Shown piece by piece: positions 13,598-25,200 of a stretch of DNA of 64,000 bases (the stretch's first letter is position 1; each line of letters begins with the position of its first letter). The position numbers and the translations under genes are program-made. The stretch comes from Tupaia tana (lineage: Eukaryota > Chordata > Mammalia > Scandentia > Tupaiidae): contig JAKSZU010000029.1 of the NCBI GenBank assembly GCA_026018925.1, positions 7,625,006 to 7,689,005 of the forward strand. The letters run 5' to 3'. The notes below the pieces were generated by a model. That model was given only the letters and a program-made list of their open reading frames with translations, did no database searches and had not been told where the DNA came from.

Positions 13598-14155
13598 AAT
13601 AGCTATAGAGTTTATATGTTTGCTGTAAAGAGATAAAGAGGGAAAGAGAGACAGGGAAAGTGAGAAAGCACACTCCAGGGAGGATGGCCACACTGCAGTC
13701 CTTTACACTCTATTCTCCGCTTGAGATTTTGGGCATGCTTGCACATATCCCCAACACATTTTTCTTGTTTTTGTTTTTGTTTTTGTTTTTGTTTTTGTTT
13801 TTGTTTTTAGAGGTTTTTGCTATAAGAGTGCATGCGCTCGCCAGACAGACAGAGAGAGACAGAGAGATAGAAAGGGAGAAATCATCCCCCAGGGGGGATG
13901 GCCACGCCACAATCCCTTCTCCTCCATTCTCCTCTCGGGATCTTGGGCATGCACACACACGCGCCTGGCCTGAGTTTTAAGCCACCGGGTCCGGGACATG
14001 AACCGTGGTTGACTACATGGGAGTCCAGTGACATAGCCATTACGCTAACTGCTGGTCCTAACCCAACACATTCTTCAAACCACCTGGTCCAGGACTTGAA
14101 CCTTGCAACTGACCATATGGAATCCAATCAACCACCATCCCACCTGGCTGACCTT
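13598..14155 (-). mobile_element. Older SINE interrupted by a younger SINE
   Basis: The older reverse SINE lies in two parts (13598-13760 and 14062-14155). Its tRNA-like end is at the right (CCACCTGGTCCAGGACTTGA, then CACCTGGCTGACC). The gap is filled by a young copy. This gives a relative age order for two layers of the same SINE family. Confidence 0.82.
13761..14061 (-). mobile_element. Young tRNA-SINE nested in an older SINE
   Basis: Tail complement (TTTTTG)n at 13764-13808; the body carries CpGs at CATGCGCTCGCCAGAC and ACGCGCCTGG. TSD CCCAACACATT at 13750-13760 and 14062-14072. Confidence 0.92.
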
Positions 14156-14467
14156 CAAATCCACTTTTTTAAGATTATTTTAAAATTTATTTATTTATTA
14201 TTTATTTATTTACTTACTTATTTATTTTTATACATTCAACGACTATGTATCATTAAGCTATTCTGAAGTACAGATTGAATTGCTGTTAATTACAGTGAGT
14301 ATTCTGTTCTTTGTTCTCCTGTATTTATCTGTAATTTTGTTTCTGTGAATCAACATATCTCTCTTCCCTTCTCCATCCTGTTCTTCGCAGCCTCTTGTAA
14401 TCATTTTTCTACTAGGTACTTCTATTAAGTCATCTCTTTTAGTTTCCTCATAAGAGTGAGAACATGA

Positions 14468-14868
14468 GTCGGCCAACAAGTGGCATGGTGGTTAAGGCAC
14501 TGAATAACATATGGTTGACTGCGAGGTTCAAGTCCTGACCCCAGCAGCCTGAAAAAAAAACATGCTGGGCACATATGCATACATTCTCAAAATCCTGAGA
14601 GAAGACTGGAGGAGAAAGGATTGCAGCGTGGCCATCCCTCCTGGGGGATGATTTATTACTTTTCCTCTTTCTCTATCTTTTTTTTATTATCATTATAATC
14701 TTCTTTATATTACATTGGATTACATATAACTTTACAGTGTATTACATTGCTTTTTCAAAAGGGAATGCCATGCATGTCAGTCAATACAGAGACATTAATC
14801 TCCCCACTTCATCATTCTCTCTGTCTATCTTTTCACCCTATGGCAAAAAATGAAAAATAAAAAGACTG
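14468..14868 (+). mobile_element. SINE inside the old L1, itself interrupted
   Basis: Head GTCGGCCAACAAGTGGCATG, body GAGGAGAAAGGATTGCAGCG, end CACCCTATGGCAAAAAATG. The middle (14682-14823) is occupied by the 3' end of the composite element. SINE parts are 14468-14681 and 14824-14868. Confidence 0.82.
14682..14823 (-). mobile_element. 5'-truncated copy of the composite retroposon
   Basis: From GATTACATATAACTTTACAG through TTTTCAAAAGGGAATGCC to ATTAATCTCCCCACTTCA this is nearly identical to the 3' domain of the element at 60415-60930. A T-rich tail lies at its left. Imperfect TSD TCTATCTTTT at 14672-14681 and 14824-14833. Lacks the GC-rich VNTR. Confidence 0.82.
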
Positions 14869-15155
14869 AAAGGAAAAATGAAATAGAGTGAGAACTTGAT
14901 GTATTTCTATTTATGTGCCTGGCTTATGTCACTTCAATAATGTCCTCTAAGCTCATCCATGTTGCCTTTAATAAAATTATTTTTCTTATTCATTCATCTG
15001 CTCATGAACACTTAGATTGATTCCCTATCTCAAGAATTGTAAATAGTCCTGAAATATAGATTGGAGTGCAAATATTTTTACATACTGGTTTGCCTGTACT
15101 TTTTCATATGTCTTGTAGTTAATTTGCTGGATTATATGGCAGCTCTATTTTAAGT

Positions 15156-15660
15156 TCGTAATAAATACATGTTTTATGGCCTCAGGGACACCTTCTTCTA
15201 ACCTCAGAAATAACTCCAAGAGGACAAGATCTACAGGAAATTTTCCATTTTGATCATAACTCCCAGATTCCTTTTCCTTATATCGCCTACAAATAATGAA
15301 ATTGGACACTTTTTATTTAATTAGAGGCAATGAGAATTCAGGATCTGGACATCAATAAACACTGAATCTTCTTCTTCACAGCAGTTTACAAATTCAAGGA
15401 AAGAAAGAAACTCTCTTGTGTCCTCGAGAATATCCTTGTGGTCCAAGTTTCCACATTGGACATCATCTCTCAGATGTTGAGGACATAGACACTGCCCTTA
15501 CTACTCATCCTCCTGGGAGAAAAAGATTCATAAAACACATCTAGGTGAGCACATCTATATGAGCAAGCAGAATACAGTAAGTTCTTGAGAAATGTAATAA
15601 GAGAGCAGACAGGCAGTTCCCCTAGGAATATAGCCTGGGAATAAGAAAATGAATGAAAGT
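15156..15660. other. No recognised feature
   Basis: About 500 bp of seemingly unique sequence with no long open frame. Contains GATGTTGAGGACATAGACAC and ATCTAGGTGAGCACATC, a possible GTGAGC donor-like site with nothing nearby to support an exon. Confidence 0.45.
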
Positions 15661-16345
15661 CTATAGATTCAAAAAAGAAATTGTGTTTTATAGAAAGTGG
15701 ATGAATATAAAAGTTTCACTGCTAAACAAAAAAAGCCAGACTATAAAAGAGAGGCATTGTATGTCCCCATACAATATATACTGAATGTCTGCACTCTATG
15801 GCAGAAATGGAAAGGTTGGGAGGTATAAAGGCATGGAGAGCTACTGTGGACATGAGAGACAGTGTGGGAGGAGAGTGAAAGATAGAAGATGAGAGGGAGG
15901 GAATCAAGGTAAAATAGAAAAAAAGCAAAACATTTAAAGGACACAAAACTGGAAAATTATCTGTCGATGATTAAAAGAACTTTTTTAAAAATTAGAGGCT
16001 GGGCAGTGGAACAGCAGTAAAACTTGATGAAATAAGGAGCAGTCACACATGGGAAGATTACTGGTTTGCATCCAGAAACCTCCCTGAGTGTGATGGGCAC
16101 ACACACAGCCAACTGAGATCAGGATCATTCCCTCTCCTTGTGGTGCCAGAATATAGGTAGTACCATTTCCTTGTCTCTCTCTTGCTCTCTTTGCCTCTCT
16201 CTCATTCAAGGAAAATAAATAATTAGATAAGTAAACTTTATTGATTGATAAAACCATATTGTACACTATAAAGATGAAAAATGATGAAATGTAAATAAAA
16301 AATAATACAATAAGTGAATGCAATAAATCAATAAAGTTTATTATA
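15660..16345 (+). mobile_element. 5'-truncated L1 3' end with a SINE-like insert
   Basis: Begins at the end of ORF2 (TGTGTTTTATAGAAAGTGGA), then an older-type 3' UTR (GCATTGTATGTCCCCATAC, GAAAATTATCTGTCGATG). A SINE-like unit occupies about 15998-16235, after which L1 tail-like AT-rich sequence resumes. Confidence 0.75.
15998..16235 (+). mobile_element. Diverged SINE relative
   Basis: GAGGCTGGGCAGTGGAACAG head, GGTTTGCATCCAGAAACC in the box B position, CT-rich segment and AAATAAATAATT tail. Layout matches the local SINE family but identity is low; it may be a separate subfamily. Confidence 0.55.
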
Positions 16346-16422
16346 TTGAGTTGTCAGAAGGGTCATGACACATTTTTGCATAGACAAACAGAATATATGT
16401 CATGAATTTTCTGACAACCTAA
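16346..16422. mobile_element. Mariner-type MITE, 77 bp
   Basis: Terminal inverted repeats TTGAGTTGTCAGAA and TTTTCTGACAACCTAA, flanked by TA on both sides (16344-16345 and 16423-16424), as expected for Tc1/mariner insertion. Relatives at 45542 and 59700. Confidence 0.82.
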
Positions 16423-16424
16423 TA

Positions 16425-16565
16425 TTTATTTATTATATAATTTCTTATTTACATTTAATAATTTTACATCTCTATAGGGTGCAATATGGTTTTCAACATA
16501 TGCAAGCAGTGCATGTCAATCAAGCCAAACATATTACCACATACATCATCCTCCACAGATAGCTT
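16425..16565 (-). mobile_element. Old L1 3' UTR fragment, reverse
   Basis: AATTTTACATCTCTATAGGG, GTGCAATATGG and the ATTACCACATACATCATCC block match the reverse L1 3' UTRs at 38500 and 53500. Confidence 0.65.
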
Positions 16566-16657
16566 TCCATGCCTGCATCTGTTAAATGCTAATAGCCTTT
16601 ATTTTAAAAAGAATTCAATAAAATTTAAGGGCTAGCCAAAAAGGTAGCCTCAGGTTT

Positions 16658-16891
16658 TGTTTTGTTTCTGAGTGATTTTTGTTACAGAGAGACAGAAAGG
16701 AAGAGATCACCCTCCAGAGAGGATGGTAACAATGCAATTCCTTCTCCTCCAATGTCCTCTCAGGATTTGGGCACACATGCACATTTACTTGGTGTGAGTT
16801 TCAAGCTGCTTGTCTGAGATTCGAACTGTGGCCCACCACGTGGGAGTCCAGCACAATAACCACCCAGCCACTTAACCTGTTGGCCCCAAAA
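16658..16891 (-). mobile_element. tRNA-derived SINE, diverged
   Basis: Reverse copy with TSD CCTCAGGTTT (16648-16657 and 16892-16901) and head complement CCTGTTGGCCCC. Confidence 0.85.
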
Positions 16892-16901
16892 CCTCAGGTT
16901 T

Positions 16902-17430
16902 AAGTGCAGCCTGTTCTCTCTCTTACCCCATCTTAATCTCTGCTCCTTCTGATGTTATGTCCACAGTTCCCTCCTTTCAAGTCAGGAATTCTTTTCTAGT
17001 TATCTTCTGGATGATGTTTTGGGCTTCTCCAAACACCTTACCAAGTGTCCAGGTCTCCTGATTAATTCACTGGTGCATACCACAGGTACATTGTTAATTT
17101 ACTCATATATTCAACAGGCATTCACAAGCCTTCCTCAGTTGTATCTGTGATGTGGGTGAATGATAGCACTCTCTTCCTGTCTGCTTCTTGGGAGATAAAA
17201 TGAGCAGAATAGATTAGCACAATTCCCACACCTGGTAAGTATTACTAAATATGAGTTACTGTTCATATAATTTCTTGATCACCTTCAATGAGCTAGAGCC
17301 TAGTCTGTGTATGTTACATTTTCCTACTATTTTGAAAAGAATATTTCCCCCTGTTATGTATATGTTGATTGCTGGAAATAGGAGAGAAAATGATTATGTG
17401 TATTCGTTTGCTTCTTTTCTTCTTTCACAC
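16902..17430. other. Mostly unique sequence with a MIR-like core
   Basis: No gene seen. Around 17180-17270 the order GGGAGATAAAATGAGCAGAA, TTAGCACAATTCCCACACC, GTAAGTATTACTAAATATGA resembles the 3' half of MIR. The remainder is unassigned. Confidence 0.5.
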
Positions 17431-17442
17431 TTTACCAAAATT

Positions 17443-17760
17443 GAGCAGAGCCCCAGTTCCAACTCCAGCCCCATATCCAGCAAGGGACTCTGATGCAGGA
17501 CCACCACTGGCTCCACCCCAGCTCCAGCTAGCTCTCCCCACCCAAAGCACTCTCCTTCAAAAAGGTAGGCAGTTTTTTGCTCTTCTTATTTCTTTTGTTA
17601 ATTTCCTACACCTCCTTGCCTCACAGACTTTGCTCACAAGCAGAGCCCCAGTTCCATCTCCAGCCCTTCATGCTTTCTTACCTCTTATATTGTCCTCTCA
17701 TCCTTGCCCTATACTCTCCCAGAGGGACTAGACAGGTCTAGAATCACAGTTCCTATGCCT
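17443..17760 (+). repeat. Tandem 5' UTR repeat of L1-2 (period about 195 bp)
   Basis: GAGCAGAGCCCCAGTTCC at 17443 recurs as AAGCAGAGCCCCAGTTCC at 17638, each followed by CTCCAGCCC-type sequence. Distinct from the L1-1 monomer, although both share GGACTAGACAGGTCTAGAAT just downstream. Confidence 0.72.
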
Positions 17761-18959
17761 TAGCATTGTAAGGCTCCCTCGGATGCTTTCTTTTACTGAA
17801 TCACCCGTGAAAAAGGAGATACTGCTCTTCAGACACCTGAATAGAATACTCCTCCTGAGACCACATTGCTAAACAGAACAGAAGAGAGACTTTGGTACAT
17901 ATTAGTCAAAAGCAAAAGGGAAAAACACTTGCTCCTAGCCAAAGAAACATTCTCCAAAATAGTATTCAAAAGTGAAGACATCTTCCAATGGCTAGAAGTA
18001 GAAGAGTCTCAGGTCTGAATAAACAGAGAAATATGTCTCCATCAAAAGAACACAGTAACCCTCCTCCATCTCTCAAAATAAAAAAGAGGAAGTTACTAAA
18101 ATGTCAGAGAAAGAATTTAAAACATTCGTAGTGACAAAATTCTATGAGTTGGAACAGAAAAGAGACAACAAAATACAGGAGATTAGGAAGTCTTTCCATG
18201 ATATGAAAGAAGAAATGGACACTCTAAGAAAGAATCAGATGGAATGATTAGATATGAAGTCTGTAATACAAGAAATCAAAAACTGTCTCAAAAGTACTAA
18301 AAGTCGATTAGACCATGAGGAAGTTTGAATCTCTGACTTAGGAGATAAACCTCTGACCTAGAAAAAAACACCAAAAAGATAAAGAAATTAACAAAAAAAA
18401 TGAGGACAGTATACAAGAAATACTAGATTATGTTAGACTCCCAAACATCTAAATAACTGGTATCCCAGAAGGTGAGAAAACCACTAAGGGCATGGAAAGT
18501 CTATGCCATGAAATCCTAAAAAAAATTCCCCAAGTCTAGAGAGGCACTCAAACATCTAGACCCAAGAAATACAAAGACTTCAAATAGAATCAACCCAAGA
18601 ATATCTTCCCCAAGGCACATCTTAGCCAAACTGGCCAAGAGGACAGATGAAGACAAGATGCTAAAACTGGCAAGAGACAAACAATAAGTGACTTACAAAG
18701 GTCATCCCATCAGGCTAACACCAGACCTCTCAACGGAAACAATGTAGGCAAGGAAAGAATGAAAAGACATACTAAAAGTGTTAAGAGAGAAACAATATCA
18801 AAGAAGATTTTATATCTTGCAAGATTATCTTTCATATGGGAAAAAATGGTAAAAATCTTCTCAAACAAAACATGAATGAATTTGCTAACACCAAACCAGC
18901 TCTTCAAGAAACCCTGAAGACAGTACTGTTCCAGGAAAACTAAAGAATGAACAGCCAGA

Positions 18960-19248
18960 GGGACCAGCAATTAGCATAATGGCTATGTCGCTGGACTCCC
19001 ATGTAGTTGACCGCAGTTCGCGTCCCGGACCCAGTGGCTTAAAACTCATGCTGAGCGCGTTTGCGTGCATGCCCAAGATCCCGAGAGGAGAATGGAGGAG
19101 AAGAAGAAGGGATTGTGGCGTGGTCATCCCCCCTGGAGGGTGATTTCTCGCTTTCTGTCTCTCTGTCTGTCTCTGTCTGGCGAGCGCATGCTCCCTATAG
19201 CAAAACAAACAAACAAACAAACAAACAAACAAAAACACTCTCCAAAAA
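18960..19248 (+). mobile_element. tRNA-derived SINE in L1-2
   Basis: Head GGGACCAGCAATTAGCATAA, (CAAA)n tail at 19201-19232. TSD GAATGAACAGCCAGA / GAATTAACAGCCAGA. Lies between ORF1 and ORF2 of L1-2. Confidence 0.92.
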
Positions 19249-19587
19249 AGAATTAACAGCCAGAAATAAATAAATAAAAGGCAACCAAGAGAAATGGACA
19301 ACTTAGACATCAGGACAAGTCTGGTAATATCGATAACAACATTGAATGTCAATGGATAGAATTCTCCAATCAAGAGACACAGACTGGCTGAATGGATATA
19401 TATATAAAAAAAAAGAAAACAGAAACCCTCTATCTGTTGCTTACAGGAAACCTATCACATGGATAAAGACAAACATAGACTACAAGTAAAGGGTTGGAAA
19501 AAGATTTTCCATGAAAATGGGAACCAAAAAAAGATCTGGAGTTGCAATACTATTCTGACAAAATAGCCTTTAAAACAAAAACTGTTT

Positions 19588-19837
19588 GGGACCAGCAGTT
19601 AGCATAATGGTTATATCGCTGGACTCTCATGTAATCGACTGCGGTTCGAGTCCTGGACTCAGTGGCTTAAAACTCATACCGGGTGTGGGTGCATGCGTGC
19701 CCATGATCCTGAGAGGATAATGGTGGAGAAGGAATTGCAGTGTGGTCATCCCCCTGGGGGGTGATTTCTCACTTTCTGCCTCTCTGTCTCTCTCTCTCTG
19801 GTGAGCACACGTACCCTATAGCAAAAACCTCTCAAAA
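19588..19837 (+). mobile_element. tRNA-derived SINE in L1-2
   Basis: Head GGGACCAGCAGTTAGCATAA, end GCAAAAACCTCTCAAAAAAA. TSD of about 9 bp ending TGTTT (AAACTGTTT / AAATTGTTT). Splits the ORF2 endonuclease region. Confidence 0.9.
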
Positions 19838-20504
19838 AAATTGTTTAAAGAGACAAAGAAGGGAACTATATTTTAATAAATGAGTCAGTCAATCAAGAAG
19901 ATATAATGCTTATAAATATCTATGCACCTAACACAGGAACACTCAAATACTTGAAGGAAAGACTGTTAGATCTAAAAGGAGAGATAGACTGCAATACAAT
20001 AATTGTTGGAGACCTCAACACCCCATTATCCCCACTGGAAAGATCATATAGACAAAAAACTGGTAAAGCAATAAAGGATCTAAATGACACCATAAATCAA
20101 ATGAACTTAACAGACATCTATAAAACTTTCCACCCAAAAAACATGAGATACGCTTTTGTTCTCACCCTCGCAGGGAACCTTTTCAAAGATTGACCGTATG
20201 ACAGGGCACAAGGCAAAGCCTCTACAGATTCAAAGGCATAGAAATTATACACAGCTTCTTCCCCAACCACGATGGAATTAAAATTCATTTGAATTTCAAG
20301 AGAGTCTTCAAATATACTCAAATACATGGAAATTAGATACCCTACTCCTGATTGATTTCACAACTACTGAAGAAATGAAGACTAAAATCATAAGATTAAT
20401 GGAAGCCTATGACACTGAGGACATGAGTTTTCATAGCCTTTGGGACACTGCAAAAGCAGTCATGAGAGGGAAGTTCATAGCAATTAGTGCACATAAGAAG
20501 ACGG

Positions 20505-20778
20505 GAGACCAGCAGTTGGCATGATGGCTATGTCGCTGGACTCCCATGTAGTCGACCGCAGTTTGAGTCCCAAACCCAGTGGCTTAAACTCATGCCAAGT
20601 GCGTGTGTGTGTGTGCAAGATCCCGAAAGGAGAATGGAGGAGAAGGAATTGTGATGTGGCCATCCCCCCTGGGGGGTGATTTCTCGCTTTCTGCCTTTCT
20701 GTCTCTCTCTGTCTTTCTGGCAAGCACACGTTTCCTATAGCAAAAACCTCTCAAAAAAAAAAAAAAAAAAAAAAAAGG
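20505..20778 (+). mobile_element. tRNA-derived SINE at a junction of opposing L1s
   Basis: Full copy from GGAGACCAGCAGTTGGCATG to a long A-tail (20754-20776). L1-2 (plus strand) stops at its left and L1-3 (minus strand) starts at its right; no convincing TSD, so it marks a rearrangement junction. Confidence 0.88.
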
Positions 20779-22206
20779 AACATGGGATATTCTTTCACTT
20801 TTTTGTATTCTTTTTTGACTTCTTTTTTGTTTTTTTTTTGAAGGTTTTGTAGTTTTCTTTATAGAGATCTTTGACTTCCTTGGTTAGTTTTATTCCTAAG
20901 TATCTTAAACTTCTTGTGGCTATGGTAAAAAGTATTACTTTCTTCAGTTCTGTCTCTGCATGCTTGCTGGTTGTATACAAATACTATATATTTTTGTAAG
21001 TTAATTTTGTATCCTACTGTGTGCATTTATTGCTTCAAGAAGTTTTTCATGAATACTATTGTGTCTTCCATGTACACAATCATGTCATCCACAAACAGAG
21101 ATCATTTCAGCTTTTATTTTTTCCATTGAAATGCCTTTTATTTCCTTTTGTTGTTTGATCACATTGGCTAGGACTTCCGGTACTATACTGAATAGGAGCG
21201 GACCAAGTGGGCAGCTTTGTCTTGTACCAGTTATTAGTGGAAAAGCTTTCAGCTTTTCCTTATTCAGTATAATGTTAGCTATAGCATTTTTATATGCTGA
21301 GAAACTATCCTTCTATGCCAATTTTACTGAGAGTCTTAATCATGAAAGAATGTTGTACTTGTCAAATGCTTATTTCTGCATCAATTGAAATGATCATATG
21401 TTTTTTTATCTTTCTTTCTGTTAATATGGTGTATTTACATTTACGGTTTTGTGTATATTGACCCACTCTTGCATCCCTGGAATAAAGTTTACCTGGTCAT
21501 AATAAATAACTTTTTAAAATATATTGTTGAATACTGTTAGCAAACATCTTGTTGAGAATTTTTTTAATCTATATTCATCAGCAATATAAGTCTGTAGTTT
21601 TCCCTTTTTGTTGTATCATCTGTTTTGGGAATGAGGGTAATGGAGGCTTCTTAGATTAAATTTGGAAGGGTTCTTTCCTTTTGGATCTCTAGAAACAGTG
21701 TGAGTAGAATGATGTTTACCTCTTCTTTAAAAGTTTTGTAAAATTCAGCAGTAAAGTCATCGGGATCTGGACTTTTTGTTGTTGGGTGGTTATTTATTAC
21801 TGATTCAATTTCATTGCTTGTTTCAGGTCTATTCAGGCTTTCAATGTCCTCTTGAGTCAATCTTGGTAGATTATACATCTCCAGGCATTTATTCATGTCA
21901 TCCAAGTTTTCTTGTTTGTTGGTGTATCTTCTTTTTTTTTTATTTTTATTTTTATTTTTATTATTTTACATTTTTCCACAAACATTTACTTTAAATAGCA
22001 AAAAATTTTAGCTCATACTCCATAATTCTTGACAGTTTACAAACAACTTTCAATATCTCAAAATACTGAATTTTAAAGATAATGTTCAAAATATGTCTTA
22101 TAATTTTGTATAAATTTAAAACTCTTTAACAACAGAAGCAGAATGGTTTCAAAAATATATATATACATAAATATACAAATATATATGTGTATATATATAT
22201 ACACAT

Positions 22207-25200
22207 TTAGAGTGCAGACACTCGGTATATATTAAGTGGGGACATACAATGTCTCTCCTTCATAGCATGGCTTGCTTCACTCAACAGTAAGTCTTCCATA
22301 TTCATCCACTTCCTTTCAAAAGTCAGGGATTTGTTGTTTTTTATGGATGAATAGTATTCCATTGAGTATATGTGCCACAGTTTTTCTAACCATTCATCAG
22401 TTCGTGGGCATTTAGGTTGTTTCCATGACTTAGCAATCGTGAAAAGTGCCGCAATAAACATCGATGTGCAAGCACTTTTTCGATTAAGTATTCTTCTGTC
22501 TTTCGGGTAGATACCAAGGAGTGGGATTGCTGGATCATATGGTAGTTCTATTTGTAGATTTTGGAGGAATCTCCAAATTGTTCTCCACAGTGGTTGTACC
22601 AATTTACAGTCCCACCAGCAGTGTAAGAGAGTTCCCTTTTCACCACACCCCCTCCAGCACTTATCATTTTTTGTTTTTTTAATCTTAGACATTCTGACTG
22701 GGGTTAGGTGATATCTCATTGTTGTTTTGAAATGCATTTCTCTTACAATGAGGGATGTTGAGCATTTTTTCATATGCCTTTTAGCTATTCGTATGTCATC
22801 TTTAGATGGTTTTTTCATGGTTTTTTAAATGGTTTTTTCAACTCATTCTCCCATCTTTTAATAGGATTGATTGTCTTTTTCCGAAACAGCCGCTTGAGTT
22901 CCTTGTGGATTCTGGTTATCAGTCCCTTGTCTGATGCATAGTTTACAAAAATATTTTCCCATTCTGAGGGCTGTCTGTTCACACTAATCACTGTGTCTTT
23001 TGCCATGCAGAAACTTCTTAGTCTGATGTAATCCCACCTGTCTATTTTAGGGATCATAGACTGTGCATTGGGAGTCTTATTTAAGAAGTTTTTCCCTACC
23101 CCAATGTCTCCCAGAGTTTCCCCGGTGTTTTCCAGGAGCAGTTTTATAGTTTGAGGTCTTAGGTTTAGATCTTTGATCCACCTTGACTTTATTTTTGTCA
23201 GAGGTGAGAGGTAGGGGTTCAGATTCATCTTTCTGCAAGTGGAGATCCAGTTTTGCCAGCACCATTTGCTGAAGAGGTTATCCTTTTCCCACAGGATTGA
23301 CTGGTGCCCCGTGTCAAAAATCAGTTGGCTGTATGTTTGAGCATTCATTTCTGGGGACTCTATTCTGTTCCATTGGTCCACCTGTCTGTTCCTGTGCCAG
23401 TACCATGCTGTTTTGATTACCACAGCTTTGTAGTATATTTTTGGGTCAGGGAGTGAAATGCCGCCCACTCCATTCTTCTTGTGCAAAACTGCTTTGGCAA
23501 TACGGGGTCTTTTATGATTCCAGACAAACGTTATGATTGTCTTTCCTAGATCTGTGAAGAATGTGTCTGGTACTTTGATTGGCATTGCATTAAATAGGTA
23601 GATTAATTTGGGTAGAATTGCCATTTTGATTATATTAATTCTTCCAATCCAGGAACATGGGATGTCCTTCCACTTTTTTGTGTCATTTTCAATTTCTTTT
23701 TTTATCTTCTCATAGTTTTCCTTGTGGAGGTCTTTAACTTCTTTAATTAGATTTATCCCTAAGTATCTTATACTTTTTGTGGCTATGGTAAATGGAACAA
23801 CTTTTTTCAGTTCCATCTCAGTCTGCCTGTTGTTCGTATACAGAAATGCTATAGATTTCTGGATATTAATTTTGTATCCTGCAACGTTACTGTATTCATG
23901 TATTAATTCCAGAAATTTTTTTAAGGAAACCATTGGGTCTTCTATGTATACAATCATGTCATCTGCAAATAGAGAGAGTTTCACCTCTTCTTTTCCTATT
24001 TGAATGCCTTTTATTTTTTCCTCTTTTCTGATTGCAATGGCCAAGACTTCTAGTACTATATTGAAGAGGAGTGGAGAAAGTGGCCATCCTTGTCTTGTAC
24101 CCGTTTTTAGTGGAAAAGCTTTCAGCTTTTCTCCATTGAGGATGATGTTCGCTATGGGTTTTTCATAGATAGCTTTTATTGTGTTGAGAAATGGCCCTTC
24201 TATGCCCATTTTGCTGAGAGTCTTGATCATGAAGGGATGTTGTATCTTATCAAATGCTTTTTCTGCATCAATTGATATGACCATATGGTTTTTATCTTTC
24301 TTCCTATTAATATGGTGTATTACATTTATGGTTTTGCGTATGTTGAACCAACCTTGCATTCCTGGGATAAAGCCTACCTGATCATGATGTATAATCTTTT
24401 TGATAAGTTGTTGTATACGATTTGCTAGTACCTTGTTGAGAATCTTCGCGTCTATATTCATCAGGGATATTGGTCTATAGTTTTCCTTCCTTGTCCTGTC
24501 CTTATCAGTTTTAAGGATAAGGGTGATAGAGGCTTCATAGAATGAATTAGGGAGAGATTCACCCTTTTGGATATTTAGAAATAACTTGAGCAGAATGGGG
24601 GTTAACTCTTCTTTGAAAGTTTTGTAGAATTCAGAGGTGAATCCATCAGGGCCAGGGCTTTTCTTTGTTGGGAGGTTATTTATAACTGATTTGATCTCCT
24701 GGCTTGTTATTGACCTATTCAGACTTTCTATATCCTCCTGGCTCAATCTAGGTAGATTATACCTGTCCAGAAATTTGTCCATCTCATCCAAATTATCTTG
24801 TTTCTTGGCATACAGATGTTCATAGTATCCCCTAATAATGTTTTTTATTTCTACTATGTCTGTTGTTATTTTGCCTGCTTCATTGCAGATCTGATTCACC
24901 TGGTTCTTTTCTCTCTTCTTCTTAATAAGTCTCGCTAGTGGTGTATCAATTTTGTTTACCTTTTCAAAGAACCAGCTTTTACTTTCATTTATTTTCTGTA
25001 TAGTTCGTTTATTTTCTATTTCATTTATTTCTGCTCGTATCTTTATTATTTCCTTTCTCCTTGAGTTTTTTGGATCTTTTTGCTGTTGCTTTTCCAATTC
25101 TGTGAGGCATGATGTTAGGTGATCCATTTGCCTTCTTTCCATGCTCCTCTTATGTGCACTAATTGCTATGAACTTCCCTCTTATGACTGCTTTAGCAGTG

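Larger units (their letters stand above)
14160..15155 (-). mobile_element. Ancient L1 3' region, reverse, with nested insertions
   Basis: Reverse-oriented old L1 3' UTR and ORF2 end: GCCTCTTGTAATC and CCTCATAAGAGTGAGAACATG at 14390-14467, resuming at 14880 with GAGTGAGAACTTGATG and CTCATCCATGTTGCC, a hallmark of many L1 3' ends. A SINE (from 14468) sits inside, and that SINE contains another element, so three insertion layers are visible. Confidence 0.8.
17430..20504 (+). mobile_element. L1: Decayed 5' half of a LINE-1 (L1-2)
   Basis: 5' UTR (about 17430-17987), ORF1 from ATG 17988 (MARSRRVSGLNKQRNMSPSK), and the first part of ORF2 with the endonuclease region ([32 protein letters not shown]) up to the stretch AISAHKK near 20500. 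ORF1 and ORF2 carry many stops and frameshifts. SINEs interrupt it at 18960-19248 and 19588-19837. The element ends abruptly at a SINE, beyond which L1 sequence runs in the opposite direction. Confidence 0.88.

Noticed and set aside
18990-19060. tRNA-like sequences with box A and box B, for example GGTTCGAGTCC at 34390
   Set aside because: These are SINE heads. They lack a complete acceptor stem and are followed by SINE bodies and A-tails, so they are not tRNA genes.
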